Origin: Naganishia liquefaciens
Taxonomy: Eukaryota > Basidiomycota > Tremellomycetes > Filobasidiales > Filobasidiaceae
Assembly (NCBI GenBank): GCA_013423385.1
Contig: BLZA01000005.1
Span: 496,001 to 560,000 of the forward strand
Direction: 5' to 3'
DNA length: 64,000 bases
This document shows, piece by piece, positions 1 through 11,927 of this stretch. Under the pieces are notes generated by a model. It did not search any database. It saw only the letters and a list, made by a program, of their open reading frames with translations, and was not told the origin of the DNA. Every line of letters starts with the position of its first letter. Position 1 is the stretch's first letter. The position numbers and the translations under genes are program-made.

Positions 1-681
1 GAACTGTTTTTCCGTGTCCTTTACCATGCTTCAAATGTTCTTCCATCCTCTCTCGGTTGACTGCCTCAGTCGTCTGAGGGGTCCTCTTGAAGATCGAGCG
101 CTGGAGCGTATCCATCAAACGACGCCGACTGTCGTTGCTTTTTTTCCCGATGCCGAGTAACTTTCTGGAACCTGTGCTGATCGTCGGTAGCCGAGATTCC
201 GTTGTAGCTGGTGTTAGGTCAGAGGGAAGGGTGTAGCCAAATGCTCGTTGGAAAGTCATCTTTACTCACGATTGCTCTCATTAGCCACCTTCTCCTGTCG
301 CGTTTGCTCGCGCTTCAAATGTTGCACCTTCATGTCTCCTTGAAAGGTCGTTTTGCTCCCAAATATCGATCCATCGACACCTTGCCAATGCAAGTTTTGC
401 GGCTTCGGAGGCTCTGGAGCCGGACGCAAATCTTCAAACATGTGTTGCATGAATAGGGGCTGACTCTGCGGAGGCGAGATTGGCGGCTGCTGGTTACTGC
501 GGAGGGGTGTCATCTTGCGCTGGAGGGCGACGCGACGGATCCTGGCCAGCGGATAGAGCGGGTTCCGTCTGGTAGAGTTGATGGACGAGATCAAGAAGGG
601 TACACTCAGCTTGCTCCGATCGAAGTTTGCAGTTGATGCTTCTTTTTGGGTCCCGCGGATCTTCGTTTCACAATGAGACAC
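1..681 (-). CDS. Hypothetical basic protein, 3' end beyond window
   Basis: The first readable exon runs 681 to 270. A 62-nt GT-AG intron (208-269, donor GTGAGT, acceptor ACCAG) joins it in frame to an exon from 207 that stays open to the window edge, so the C-terminus is missing. The start at 681 is the first ATG in frame; an upstream exon cannot be excluded because PEP7 ends only about 220 bp away. The predicted peptide is rich in Arg, Lys, Pro and Gln, with a Pro/Gln-rich stretch and then basic helical-looking sequence, and no signal peptide or membrane segment. I do not recognise the family. The in-frame splice and steady open frame argue that it is a real gene, but its function is unknown. 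Confidence 0.5.
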
Positions 682-901
682 GCATCAGCATCCGTGTTCT
701 CTGGCTATTCTCGCCCCCATTATGGCACGTCATGGCATGTCGTCCGAGTGTGTGGCCGCCGAATTCATCTTCGCGAAGAAAATCTCCAAATACAACTTGG
801 CTTATCGATTTGACCTACAACTCCAAAATGGTATTCGCTATTCCTGTGTTTCGCCAATTTTTTGTCTTAACGAGCCGCCTGCGCCTTCGCGGTAGGCTTG
901 A

Positions 902-3900
902 TCAGCTCATTTCTGCCAACCTGGTAATCTCCTGTTGTATTTCTTCTAGGCTGATCTTCAGTGTTTTGGCATCGTCAAATTTGCGCAGCGTGTTGGCCTC
1001 TCGAATGTACTCCCTGAGATCACGGCCCTACGCGTGAGCGGTTGCCTCAGCAGAAAGATATGGTCAAAGATGACTCACTCTATTTGCGCTTCTTGCTCCA
1101 GGAGAGGTTGTAACATCATAGCCACGGTATCATCCGCCTTCCCTTGTCTCCCTGCAGGAGGAGGAGAGAACGGGCGACCTGATCCGATCTCGGATGGTGC
1201 TGGAGTCGAGGATGCCGATGCGATAGACGAAGTTGCACGCTTGTGCCGTTGTCTTTGAATGCGCGGCAGCATCTGAATGAAAGGAGTCACGGAATAAGGA
1301 TAGCCCCCAATTGAAGCTTTATCCGGTCGATCATACCTGTATGATTCCAGCCTCCTTGCTAATGAATAGCCCAGAGGCCCTCGTGATTGCTTGCTGCAGC
1401 CGCCACTGCGCAGATCCTTCCTCACACGGCTGATCTCGTATGCGCTTCGTGAGCAGTTCGTAATCCTGGAACAGCTCCACTAATTGTTTGTGTAGCGAGG
1501 TCATTTCGGGAGAAACTTCTATCGGAGGGAAATGATCCGATCTAAGAATGGGTGTCACTCGTGTGTCCCCCTTCGCTACTGGTCTCATTGCCGGAATACT
1601 CACTGCAGCTGAACGATCATTTCCTGGAACTCCGGGAGGTTATCTGCAATCTCGGTCTCTACGGCCTTAAGAGCCTGTTAGAGGTTGTAATGTTAGCCTC
1701 GAAACCTGAAATGGTCTCACCGAAAGTAAAACAACAATCGCGCTTCTCACCTCGTAAAGTCTCGAGAAGCCAGTGACCTTGGCGCGGTCTTGCATTTGCT
1801 GCTTGCGACTGTACAAAGGAAATGGCAATGATCGGTCATGGACACTGGATTCTGTTGATTCACAGCTTACGATACTGTCTGCCAACAGTCTCTGCAAACT
1901 CTGACACCTCTGATGATAACCTCCTTCGGCGAGACGTCATCCAGACCACCCGTGGATCGTCTAGCCTTGGCTGTCGGTTTCTTTGTAAATCCATCTGCCT
2001 TGGGCGTCCCATCCTCGACCTTCAACCATCCAATGAATCCCTCCTCTACTTCCTGGCCCCTCCCTGTCTTCCAATCCGCTACCAGCAATAGCGAGCACTT
2101 TGCCCGGCGCATACCGATGGGTAGACCCGTACTGGGGTTCACCAAGCTCTTCTCAGAAACGCTATTTGGCGAGGATATACTGTCCTCAAGGTTTCGTGGA
2201 GTTGCTGAGGATTGCGCTTGAGCCAGGTAGTCGGCGGAAGTGGGCGGAAGCGAACAGATTATCCGACCACACAAACGGCAGTGGTGTTTTCTATTGGCGA
2301 GGGAGAACGACGACCTAGCAACAACACCAAAATCGTGAAGTTTGCATATGCGAGATGTTGCTTGTAGATACTCACTGGCAGATTCGGCATCGCTTCACGT
2401 CCTTATCTTCTTCCCACTTCACAATTCCCATCTCTGCTTCCCTCTTCTTCTCCGCTGCGACTTGCTCGACGCCCACTCCGCTGACATTCCTTATTCCTCT
2501 CCAGACATCCCGAGCCTTGATATTATCAAGTTGTGATGAAAGAGTGTCCATTGAGAGAAACGTGCTTGCTCTCCCAAGTTTCGGCTGCGCGAGAGAAGAG
2601 AACGAGAGATTGGATTTGGTGGAAGAGGACCGTGGCAATTTTCCTGGTGGAGGTGGAATGACTGTGCTGCTGTCTGCTTCAACATTTGCGTTTGGAGCTC
2701 CAACCAAGGTCTGAGGATTGAAGTGCAAATCGATGAGCTGGACAAAGCAGAGACGAAACGTATGGTTATCAGTAGATGTGGACTTGCAAATGCAAGATTC
2801 GAGATTTACCTTGGCCCAACGTCTCCCTAATCTTCCCTCTTCCTTACTGATCTCTGCAAGTTTACGATTCCGCGCCTCCAAGAACTCTTCGGTCCGATAA
2901 ACCTTGACACCGGCAGGCTGGAATCCAGGGCGATAAGGCGTTTGAGAGGGACCGAGAGATGACCGAGATATCGAGGCTGCTCGCTGTGGCTGGGCAATTG
3001 TTTGTACCTGCATCAAAGAATGCGAGCGGGATCGTTGGCCAGACTGCGGGTGAACGGGAGTTGAGGTACCCGATGCGTTTGATGGTGGATGAAGGCCTTT
3101 GCTGAGACCGGACGATGTACTCCTAGTCATACCGTTCCCGTTCCCGTCAAGGTGACCCGCCGGATGCCGAGTCTGCTCTTGTAATGAATATGTTGAGCTA
3201 GATGCAGATCGGGGAAGCGAAGTGATCCCGGTGCCCTGTCCCGATCCTGAATAAGAAAGGCTGCTTCCGGACCGATGCGCAGTTCCGCGCAGAAACCTTT
3301 GAGCTGCCGGTGATCCATTGCTTCCATTCGCCGGGGCAGCATTGACTGGTGCAGTATCGCTTTCCATGAACTGAGAAGAGCCGAGACGCGACATATTTGC
3401 TGGTTGAGGTGGACCAAGTCGGCGATGGTGTGGCGGTGGAACTGTCTCGGTTGAGACAGGCGGAGAAGAGCCCAGATCGACTGTGGAAGGCTTCATTGAG
3501 AGCTTGGGAGCAGACATCGATGGCGAAGCACTTCGATCCGCGCCCGCTGCTTCATGATGGACATTAATGGCGCCGGAGACAGAAACCCGCTTTGGCGGTG
3601 TCGGAGGGCTTGGTCGGATATACTCCAAAAACGACGATGGTCGATGGGTCCGGGCTTGCGGAGGCAATTGAAGATGATCAGGACTTTCCGCAGGCAGAGA
3701 GATGGTGCTTGTGCCAGGCGCCGTCTCGTCAATTGACGCCCGTCCCGTTGAGCCTGCCGTGCTGTCTCCGCCACTAGCCGTTGACCCTGCTCCGGGAAAC
3801 TGCGTCCCCCATCCCGTGAAGCTCAAAGGCCTCCTTGATTCACTTCCTCCTCCTGCCGCTGCAAGTCTTGCGGTGAGCCCATCCCTTATGCTTTCACCAA

Positions 3901-4174
3901 CTCCCATGCCAATCCCGGCGATTCCGACCGCACCCTTTGCGGCCTTTTCCGCTGCTTTTGATGATTCGATCCAGCTCAATCCATCCGATAACGCATTCAA
4001 CCATGCAGGAGAGGTGATGCCGCCGCCGCCATTCGGCGCAGGAGTAGGTGTGAAGGTTCCGCTTCTGTTCGCGTTCAATGTTGAGGAACTGGTAGAACGT
4101 GCCCTAAACGACGGAAAGGGCGTGGATTGCTGAGGAATAACCGATTCGGTGGATTCGGCGTGTCTGTCTGACAT
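902..4174 (-). CDS. PEP7: FYVE-finger vacuolar/endosomal sorting protein, PEP7/VAC1 (rabenosyn-5-like)
   Basis: Eight exons: 4174-2810, 2737-2376, 2314-1871, 1808-1751, 1674-1604, 1541-1337, 1272-1079 and 1013-902, giving 936 aa. The first ~560 residues are Ser/Pro-rich and low complexity. A FYVE zinc finger follows, split by introns: the first CxxC pair (CRIC), then NRKHHCRLCG, and a final VRVCRDC pair. The last third has the Rab-binding and helical motifs of Pep7/rabenosyn (LPEFQEM, KRIRDQ, LLEQEAQIE, LRKFDDAK). In yeast Pep7/Vac1 binds PI3P and Rab5 (Vps21) and tethers Golgi-derived vesicles to endosomes. About 115 residues are inserted between the HHCRxCG part and the last cysteine pair. 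Intron 2738-2809 is 72 nt, in frame and stop-free. The family call is firm; the exact start is less so because the N-terminus is not conserved. Confidence 0.9.
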
Positions 4175-4486
4175 GCTGCAAGGGCTATGAGCAGCTACCC
4201 CTGCTGCCCTATGCTTCTGGACTAGGCGGCATGAACAGATAGTTCACTGGCCTGAAGCATTGTTAACAGGCGGGGTGATGACGATTCGAGGGGTTCACGC
4301 GCGGACCAGTTATTAGCCCTTTTAGGCCGCCGAAATAATTACCCCGAGCGATCGTGAGGTGAAGTTATCGTACTCGTCAAGTTGAAGTCGGGCAAACCGA
4401 GTCCAAAGTCCTCCAAGGTAAAGCCCACCAGTTCTGAGCGAAATCGCACCTTTCCGTCATCGCCCTCATTCGTCGGACCGTTCAAA
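4175..4486. other. Divergent promoter region of PEP7 and MPP6
   Basis: These 312 bases separate two divergently transcribed genes. The MPP6 reading frame stays open upstream of its ATG back to about 4382 but without another ATG, so this part is probably 5' UTR. No repeat, tRNA or conserved ORF was seen. Confidence 0.5.
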
Positions 4487-5615
4487 ATGGCTTCTATAAG
4501 TGCAGGTACCCGTAACCTGAAGTTTATGCAGAGGGGAACCCAGCTCCCGCCGAATCCATCTACTTCTCATACATCTCGCGCAATCCCATCGACGAGTCAA
4601 GCAACGCCTAACAACCGCCCATCGACGTCAGTCGCGAGCACGATATCAGCTGGAAAGTCCGAGGAGGAGGAACAATGGGTTCTGCCGACCCGTCGGCGCG
4701 CTCTTATGAAAAGCAAAGGCAAGCCGGCGAATGATCTCTCGTCGCAAAGGTCCTCCACACAGCCACGCGTTGTCGTCACGAGCGAATCATCCTATCTAGC
4801 ATTCGTGGGTCGACAGTCTCACTCAGGCGACCAAGACAGTCAGTCATTAGACGAGGATATGGACAGCAGCAGAGTGATACCTAGCGGAGGGCGGCTGACT
4901 TTCGGCGCGTTGCCATCAAAGCAGACTGTAAGTATTTACGGTGGAGGAGGGGAAGGGCTATCGCTTGCGTGTGCTATGTCGCTTACAATTTTGCAAAAAG
5001 CTGGATACGTCGATCGTTGATAACCGGGAAAAGATGTCCCATGCAAAAGCTACAACCACCGCCTCGGACCGTTTTGCTGTCTTTTCTACGCCCAACGGAG
5101 AAGCATCATCATCGCGCAGAAAGGGGGACGGAGAGGACAGGAGATCAAAGAGGGATGAACGAAAGCGCATGAGGGATGTCGAAGACAGCAAAAGCGCTAC
5201 GAAGGAAACAGACAACGCTTCACTTGCATCTGGTCGGAAAACGAAACAAGGTTTTCTCCGCCCTTCGAATTTCGATGACATACCCCAGCATTCAACATCT
5301 CAGCCAGTGAGCCAGCATAACGAGGGTATTGCGACATCCTCGAAGCGCAACGGAAAGAAGCGGAAGAGTGACCAGCTCACTGAAGAAGGAGAAGTGTTGT
5401 CGCAGGGCGCACGGGCAAGAGGCAAGAAAGCCAAGAAGCAGGTCAAGGGGGACAGAGGGCCATCAGAAATGGTAGAGCCAAAATCGGAGGGCAAGAAGAA
5501 GAGGAAAGATTTGAACGACGATACCATGGCTGCAGAAATCGCAGGTGGCGATATGGACGATGACGAGGTTGAACGTTATCTTGAAGATGTGATGCAGGAG
5601 ATGAGAGACGACTAA
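4487..5615 (+). CDS. MPP6: MPP6-like nuclear exosome cofactor
   Basis: Two exons, 4487-4927 and 5001-5615, joined by a phase-0 intron (GTAAGT to AAAAG), give 351 aa. The start is the ATG at 4487, which begins MASISAGTRNLKFMQRG. This resembles the M-phase phosphoprotein 6 N-terminus, where NLxxMKFMxR is conserved. A central GGRLTFGAL segment fits the second short MPP6 motif (GRxSFG). The rest is Ser-, Lys- and Asp/Glu-rich with KKRK-type basic clusters suitable for nuclear localisation, and the C-terminus is acidic. MPP6 proteins bind RNA and attach Mtr4 to the nuclear exosome. The protein is longer than yeast Mpp6, mostly through low-complexity sequence. The call rests on short motifs, so another basic nuclear protein remains possible. 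Confidence 0.6.
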
Positions 5616-5656
5616 GGTCACATTATCACAATGTCGCATCGCATCAAACATAGCTC

Positions 5657-8600
5657 CTATAATGGAGCCAGATTATTAAGGGCAACAGAAAGCTTCTCGC
5701 TCGCGTCACTCTTGGATCGCTTCAAAGCCTTCTGAGCCATATCCTCTCGTTCGCCATCAGGTAAAGACCTCTTCCCGCCCGCAATCTTCCCGTCACTATT
5801 CTTTCCTACGTCATTCGGGGTCCGTCCGCTTTGCTCACCGTCGAGCCGTTCCTGTCGTCTCCGCTGGCGGTTGCTGAGCGATTGCTTGGTATTTACTGCG
5901 CCTTGATTGTCTTTGGCTTGCTTCCCCTTGGCCTTCTTGCCATTGGGCTGTTCAGCTGGCTTTAATGAAGCGTCTTCTTCATCTCCGGACTCCGACTCCG
6001 CCTCAGCCATTTCCTGGAAAAGAGCTTGGAAGGCGTCATTATACGTCTCCATAGTCGCGAACGATTTGAGGGGCACGCTCATCAGATCGAAAGCCAATGC
6101 GATGATCGGTCGCTTCTGTTCGGACGCCGGATCGAAAGGCTGAATTCGGGGAAGTTTGGGATAACGCTGAGAGAAATGATTCAACAAGAGGTATTTGGCG
6201 TTCATCCTTTGATATTCAAGACACTCGAGTCAGCTTTATGGCGAATGACTACCTGTTTTGACTTGCCTGGATCCAACATCAATGGCCTGACCGAAAGTGC
6301 TGTGAGCCTTCATCAACGCCATTTCTATCTCGGTATCCTCCAATGTGGCTTCATGAATTAGCAAAGTAGAATCACGGCCAGCCTCGATCAAGCTCTCGCA
6401 TGGCATGGTGTCCCCCGAATACCTGGAGGACGTCTTCTGGGTCAGAAAACACGGGAAAATTGGCATTCTCCTCGAGTACCTACGATATTTTCCAGCCAGA
6501 CTTGTGCTGCATTGCCAGACCGTAAGCTTTACCTCGGTGGTTGACTTCGGGAGTCAAGAATGAAGTCAATTCCAGATCATTCTGCATGGCTCGAACGGTT
6601 TGGATGTTGCTAGAGATTCGATGAAGGTTAAACGGGGGTTGTTCAGTACAGCTGCAGAGAGATCGCACTAACAGTTCGCGGCGCAGACCATAATGAGGCT
6701 GGAAATGCATCTGCTCCGATGCCACATCTTCTGCCTCGAAAACCGAGGATTGCATTCCCGAATGTTTTCCGGTTGGTTCCGGCGAGCCCCTCTTGATCCA
6801 TTCTTCATAAGCGATTACATCCACGAATCGCGTCTTGCCATTCTTATCTCCAATTCTCATGCCATTCTCAACGAGATGCAAAAGAATATACGAGGGCGCC
6901 ACAATGTAGAGCGTTTGCTCCGGATTGTGCTGTAGCAGGTGGACATCTAAAAGTCAGTAATCGAAGATTTTGAGTAATACGCTGTCTTACTTTGAGTCTA
7001 TCTTCAAGAACAAGGCGCAGCCCGAGATGGTGATCCGCATGCATGTGGCTGATGTATACCATCCTCAAATTCGGATAGATGTTTTCGGCCATCCCTCGAC
7101 TGCCGAATCGCCTTCGCATTTGACCAAGGGTACCCTCTCCCGCATCCAGCAAGATACCACCGAAGCCTGGGATTTCGACTAGCGTCGACGAAACTACGAG
7201 AGCCGTAATTAGCAGTAACCTTGAGCGGGATTCAGGGAAGAAACTTACCATTTCTGTATTTCGATGGAATGGCGCTTCCAGTCCCGAAGGGCGTAACGCT
7301 GATCCCATAATCTTCTGGCAGAGATAAAGCTGGGCTGGAGGCGGACTCCAACAATCGCAAGGCATCCGCGTATCGCGGCATCTGATTCAATACAGCCTGG
7401 CGGGAGGATTCCTGCCCTTGCGCTGACTCTGGGTAATTCGGATCGGCCCCACTGTGACACAGAACTCCGAGAGGGGCGGCTGGATACATCTTCATTGCTT
7501 GATATGCCTGAAGTAGCTGTGCACGCTCGACTAAGAGTGATTGTCAATCAGTAATGGTTCCGCCAGACGCGCGACTTGAGATCCTTACAGGTTGGCAACT
7601 CGCCTGCCTCACGCTTTTCTACAATTGGCAATTGGAATAGATCCTTGTCCAACATATTGAGACGAAGCAGATTCCAAGAGCTTGAGGTGTATGTTATGGC
7701 ATCATCGATGTTATCTGTAATGGCGACCAGTTGCTGCATCAGAAAGGAAAGTAAGCGTCGAGAAATCGACGGTGAAAGACACGACGCACCTGTGTCTTCT
7801 CGTCGAAATGGCTCGCCCAATCGATGTATCTAGGATCCCGAGCGACCGCTGCAGTGATTCTGTGGACAACCAGATTTGCGTGCTTGTCTCCTCCGACTTG
7901 GTATTCTCGCAACGATGATGCTTGCAGTAGGCTGTCAACATGCGTCACATCGACATCCAAGAATATCGCAGCCTTTGAAACGCAATCGGTCAGTCATACA
8001 CAATGATCACCGCGTACATTTAGACTTACGCCACCATCCTGTGGGGCTCCGACCACGTCCTCCGGCAGGATCACCTTCTTCTGTCCTGGAATGTCTGGAT
8101 CATCGATCTCTATTGACTGGCCGGCAGTCAGTTTACCGCGAATTGGGCCATTTGGCACTCCAAGCTGCTTCGCCTTGTTGTTATCAAATCGACCACGGAC
8201 CATTGGGGCCTGGAAGATGTAGCTTATCCGGATGTCTTCGAGTAATGATGGCTGAGTACTACTCTGGTAGTCAGTTCCATCGAGTGGAATAGGCTGAGGG
8301 ATATAGCTTCGCGACAAGGTTTGCCCACGTTGCGGCTTGCTGGGTCCTGCTTGCGGTGCTTCGACAGCTTCCTTTTCAGGTGGAGCAATCGGCACAGCCG
8401 GGATCGGAGGAGGATTCGGGTTTGGATCTTTGAAAATACCTTTCAGGATCTGACGCCTCCACCATCGCAGTTGCGAGTTTGTGAGATGCTTTAGTTGACG
8501 ATGCGTATCTTTCCAAGCGAATGCCGTCTCCATGTTCGCATCGGCTTCAATCGTCCTGCTTTGATTCCGGCCCTGAGGTCGCAGGGTCACCGCTCGAATA

Positions 8601-9109
8601 GAAAGTTGATTGGTTTTGTAGACTGGCTGCTCAGAAGAAACGGGAATATCGAGAATGCTGAGTGGCAAGCTTTCTCTGCATAAATCGAGACATAATCCGA
8701 GGTGTAAGTCTAATTTCGCTAAATTTCAGAGTACCAGTGACTTGCCTCTGCACGAACGTTCGACAGGAGGCGAGGAACTGCGGGACAGTTTCTGGTCCAG
8801 CCACCTTAAGAGCGCCAGACCCGCTGCCTGCATCTGCCAGAGTCATCATAACGCCTAGGAAGCATCCGATTAGGAGGGAACGCTTGGTATACTCAGGCGA
8901 TGCGTACCTGGCAGTCCACCGATACAGGATGCAGATCCATTCGTGAAGAATACCCCATCCAATTTGCGAAGACTAATTTTCTTCTGCACGAAATTTCGCT
9001 GTGTACCTTCACCGCAATTGATCAGGTATTTCGCATTGTCGAAAGTGATGAGCAGACAGAGCTCGGTGTCAAGCGAAGGAGCCGTCAGGACTCTGACGTC
9101 CCACGACAT
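5657..9109 (-). CDS. TRZ1: Long-form tRNase Z (ELAC2/TRZ1), tRNA 3'-end processing endonuclease
   Basis: Eleven exons: 9109-8908, 8854-8746, 8675-8030, 7972-7790, 7733-7589, 7530-7249, 7193-6991, 6929-6673, 6609-6484, 6422-6267 and 6206-5657, giving 952 aa from the first ATG. The N-terminal half is the degenerate metallo-lactamase domain (INCGEGTQR, GGLPG). The C-terminal half carries the catalytic features: GTGSAIPSKYRN, LLDAGEGTLGQ, the zinc motif SHMHADHHLG, YSGDTMPC, LIHEATLED and LNHFSQRY. It removes 3' trailers from pre-tRNA in nucleus and mitochondria. Introns 8676-8745 and 6207-6266 work only with GC donors (GCAAGT). Intron 6610-6672 is in frame and stop-free. The frame stays open upstream of 9109 to about 9403 without an ATG and looks like a mitochondrial presequence. 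The tail after the FSQRY motif is Lys-rich. Confidence 0.95.
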
Positions 9110-9650
9110 GCTGGCCGGATCTGCGGAAATAGACCGTGTTGTTGCTGAAGGTCGCCTTGTACTTTGAGATGAGCTACTGATCCCCCTTGCTGGACACGTA
9201 CCGATCCGGGTGTTGAGGAGGACAGAGGCGGCGGAGCGAAGACTGCGTAGAAACAGGATGGCGGTGTTATACGCGGTGCTTGCCGTCCTGAAGCCCGCAC
9301 CTGTTCCTGCTGTCTGATCTGTAGATGGTTTGATGACGACTTGCCACCAGACAGGTCCACGCAGTTGTCGAGTCGATGGAGCGTAGTGAAGAAGCGATGC
9401 CACTCATGTTTCACACCAAACCCAGAATTCAGAAAAATGTCGATACGTCTATCTGTCGTCACTTTGTGCGATCGCTCGATCACAAGGATGTAAGTGCTTC
9501 CACCTAGAGTTACAGCTTTTAGAGAATCAAGCGAGTTGAATGATAGTGCTGCATGTAAGCCCAGGCTGGTGTAGAAGATCTGACTCCTTCTTTGATCACT
9601 TTCACCGTCTTCGTCGCAAGTCCTCAGCAAGAAACATCCCGAAAGATAAA

Positions 9651-10031
9651 ATGGTGTGTATATCGGATACGCCGTCGCCTACATAAAATGTGACGAGTTT
9701 GCATTTCAGGCGACAAGTGACAAGCTTCTCGGCTCGATCATGCTGTTCACAGCCATCTTTGTGTTCACCTACTACACTATGTGGGCACTGTTGACGGTGA
9801 TTAGTCTCCTTTATTGCGTTATGTGGATGTTGCTGAATACTCCGACAATTTAACCAGCCCTTCTTCGACCCGACCTCACAAATCCACTCCTACTTTCCGC
9901 CTCGAGAGTACGCCGTTCGCCTTCCGGCATCACTGCTTGTTCTCGGTGGAGCCGCTATTGCGTTATTCATAGGGAACGTCATGTTGAAGGAATCGCGGAA
10001 AAGAAAGTTGAGAGCAGGCAAAGCTGCTTGA
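9651..10031 (+). CDS. DPM2: Dolichol-phosphate mannosyltransferase regulatory subunit DPM2
   Basis: Three exons: 9651-9653 (only the ATG), 9710-9796 and 9858-10031, giving 87 aa. The protein has two hydrophobic segments, DKLLGSIMLFTAIFVFTYYT and a C-terminal one ending ALFIGNVMLK, separated by the family signature HSYFPPREYA. A basic tail (KESRKRKLR) ends it. The length matches DPM2 (about 80-90 aa). In the ER membrane DPM2 stabilises the catalytic DPM1 and DPM3, which make dolichol-P-mannose for GPI anchors and N- and O-glycans. The start codon is alone on exon 1; the intron after it (GTGTGT to TTTCAG) has a good acceptor, and reading through it hits a stop. A tandem 28-bp repeat lies just downstream. 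Confidence 0.92.
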
Positions 10032-10077
10032 TGGCATGCAAGTCATCGGGATGTCAGAAGAAGAAACAATATTTACG

Positions 10078-10133
10078 GACAATGGGAATCGAAGTCACGA
10101 CGCATGACAATGGGAATCGAATTCACGACGCAT
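10078..10133. repeat. Two tandem 28-bp copies between DPM2 and the CobW gene
   Basis: Copy 1 is 10078-10105 and copy 2 is 10106-10133. They differ at one base (AAGT versus AATT). The repeat sits in the 110-bp convergent gap between two stop codons, so it may lie in one or both 3' UTRs. It reads as a recent local duplication, and no function is evident. Confidence 0.85.
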
Positions 10134-10140
10134 GATATGA

Positions 10141-11675
10141 TCATAGGCTACAAGTCGTCCGCAGACCTTCAAGCCATCGGCTCCTATCTCCCAGGTTCCG
10201 CCCGATGACAACCAACTTGCTGCCTCGTTCGCTGTCTTCCAGCTCGTCCGCCGACACGTCCAGTTCGTTCAACTCGTAAATATCCCGAACGCCTTGCAGA
10301 ATGTGCACTTTGCCCTCGGCGGTGATAAACAGGCCCTTCGAACGCAGCACGACGAGTTTGTCCTTTTCCTCTTGAGATAATTGATCTCGAGCGACTCCCT
10401 CTATGCGGTTTTCCCAATGCAGAGACTGTAGGAAAGACTCGACATTTTCCAGCTGAGGTTCGGACAGAATAGGAAATTCGAATACGTAAGAGCTGATACC
10501 ATTCAGGTGTTTACGTGATGCATGGTCATGTCCATGGCCATGCTCGTGATCATGGTCGCGGCTTTCCACGATCCCATTTTCCTGCTGATGACGTATCGCC
10601 CGTAGACTGGCAGGCAGTTTCGCCTTTTCTGAGCTTCCCCTCTGATCCGAGGTGGAAGCCGAGTATCCACCAATCCCGAATATGTCGCCTAAATCTACCG
10701 CTGAGCGATGCGTGCGCTTGAAGAGTGACGTTGGGTTAATTTCCCTGATTGCAGACAAGTTAAAATTTGCGTTCGGATGATCCCCTTATTTTGTACTTAC
10801 GCTATTCTTGCTTCAATCTCCTTGAAAAGCGACTCCTCCTGTACCAAATCGGTCTTGTTCAGCAAGATAACATCCGAGGCCGCGATTTGCCTTTCAATGT
10901 GATCGGACCTCAGTATAGCTCCAGACACAGAATTGCCACCTACCTCGAACATTCGTTGCCGCTCTCGGGCTTCTCGTCTTCCTCCAATTGCTGCAGTTGG
11001 GTAATCAGATGCTGAAGGCAGGGAGCATATTGAGAATCGATCGACTTACCTGAATAATGTTCTTGGAATCCACTACGCAGACCACGCCATCTAACCGTAA
11101 TTTTCCGCCCATTTCCTCATTCGTCCAGAATGATCTTGCAATCTCGGCTATGCCAAGGAAGCTGTGAGCATTCCTGTGGATATTGCATGATGGCAAACGC
11201 ACCTGGATCCGCCACTCCGGTTAGCTCGACAACGACCCAATCTACTTGCTTCTCGCCTTCCGGACGCTGCGCGACCATGTTCTCAATCGCTGTAATTCCG
11301 GGCTCTAAGATAGAGCAGCATAGGCATCCATTGGGTAACGTAAGAAATGAAGTTTGTGGATCTTGCTCTGATGAAAAGGACATGGCGGTGGCTACAGTGA
11401 ACGCCCATCAGCGCACTGACTTCGCGTTCAATGGGGTAGGTATGCAAGCTTACACTCTATATCAGTGCTATCGCCGAAATCATTCATACAAACGGCAATC
11501 TTGTATCCATGGTTGGCAGTCAAGATGTATCTGACAGGTATACAACGAATGAGGAATTCTGCTTCGCATCTGACCTCATGAGGCGAGTTTCTTACTGGAG
11601 CAAGGTCGTCTTGCCGGATCCGAGAAACCCTGTGAGCAAGGTTATCGGGATTTTCTTGTCACTTTCGTCTGACAT
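10141..11675 (-). CDS. ZNG1: CobW/COG0523 GTPase, ZNG1-like zinc metallochaperone
   Basis: Seven exons: 11675-11596, 11530-11454, 11391-11203, 11147-11050, 11011-10944, 10890-10801 and 10744-10141, giving 401 aa. The order of motifs is that of the COG0523 G3E GTPases: Walker A GFLGSGKTTLL at the N-terminus, the metal-binding GCLCCS (CxCC), ELTGVADP and NKTD for base recognition, then a CobW C-terminal domain. Inside the C-terminal half is a histidine-rich run (HDHEHGHGHDH) typical of metal-handling members. Eukaryotic ZNG1 hands zinc to methionine aminopeptidase. The substrate here is inferred from family and not shown by sequence. The start MSDESDKK is the first ATG before the P-loop. The gene is divergent from the TRA2-like gene. 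Confidence 0.92.
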
Positions 11676-11927
11676 GTCAGATCGCGGGATCCGGACGAGA
11701 AAATGTTGGACGTCGTTGATGAGTGCGCATTAACATCTTGACTGAAACCTCTGGACAAGCATCTTCGTCATCGACGTGATCGACGCGCTTCGATCAAAGG
11801 GGAAAAGCGCGCAGCGCAATGGGAACCACAACATTGATCGCTGTCAATGATAAATCCACCTACCGACAGTCAGCATTTCTGGAGTGCTGGAACTCAACCT
11901 ATCGTTGGTTTTAAAGCAGACTGAACA

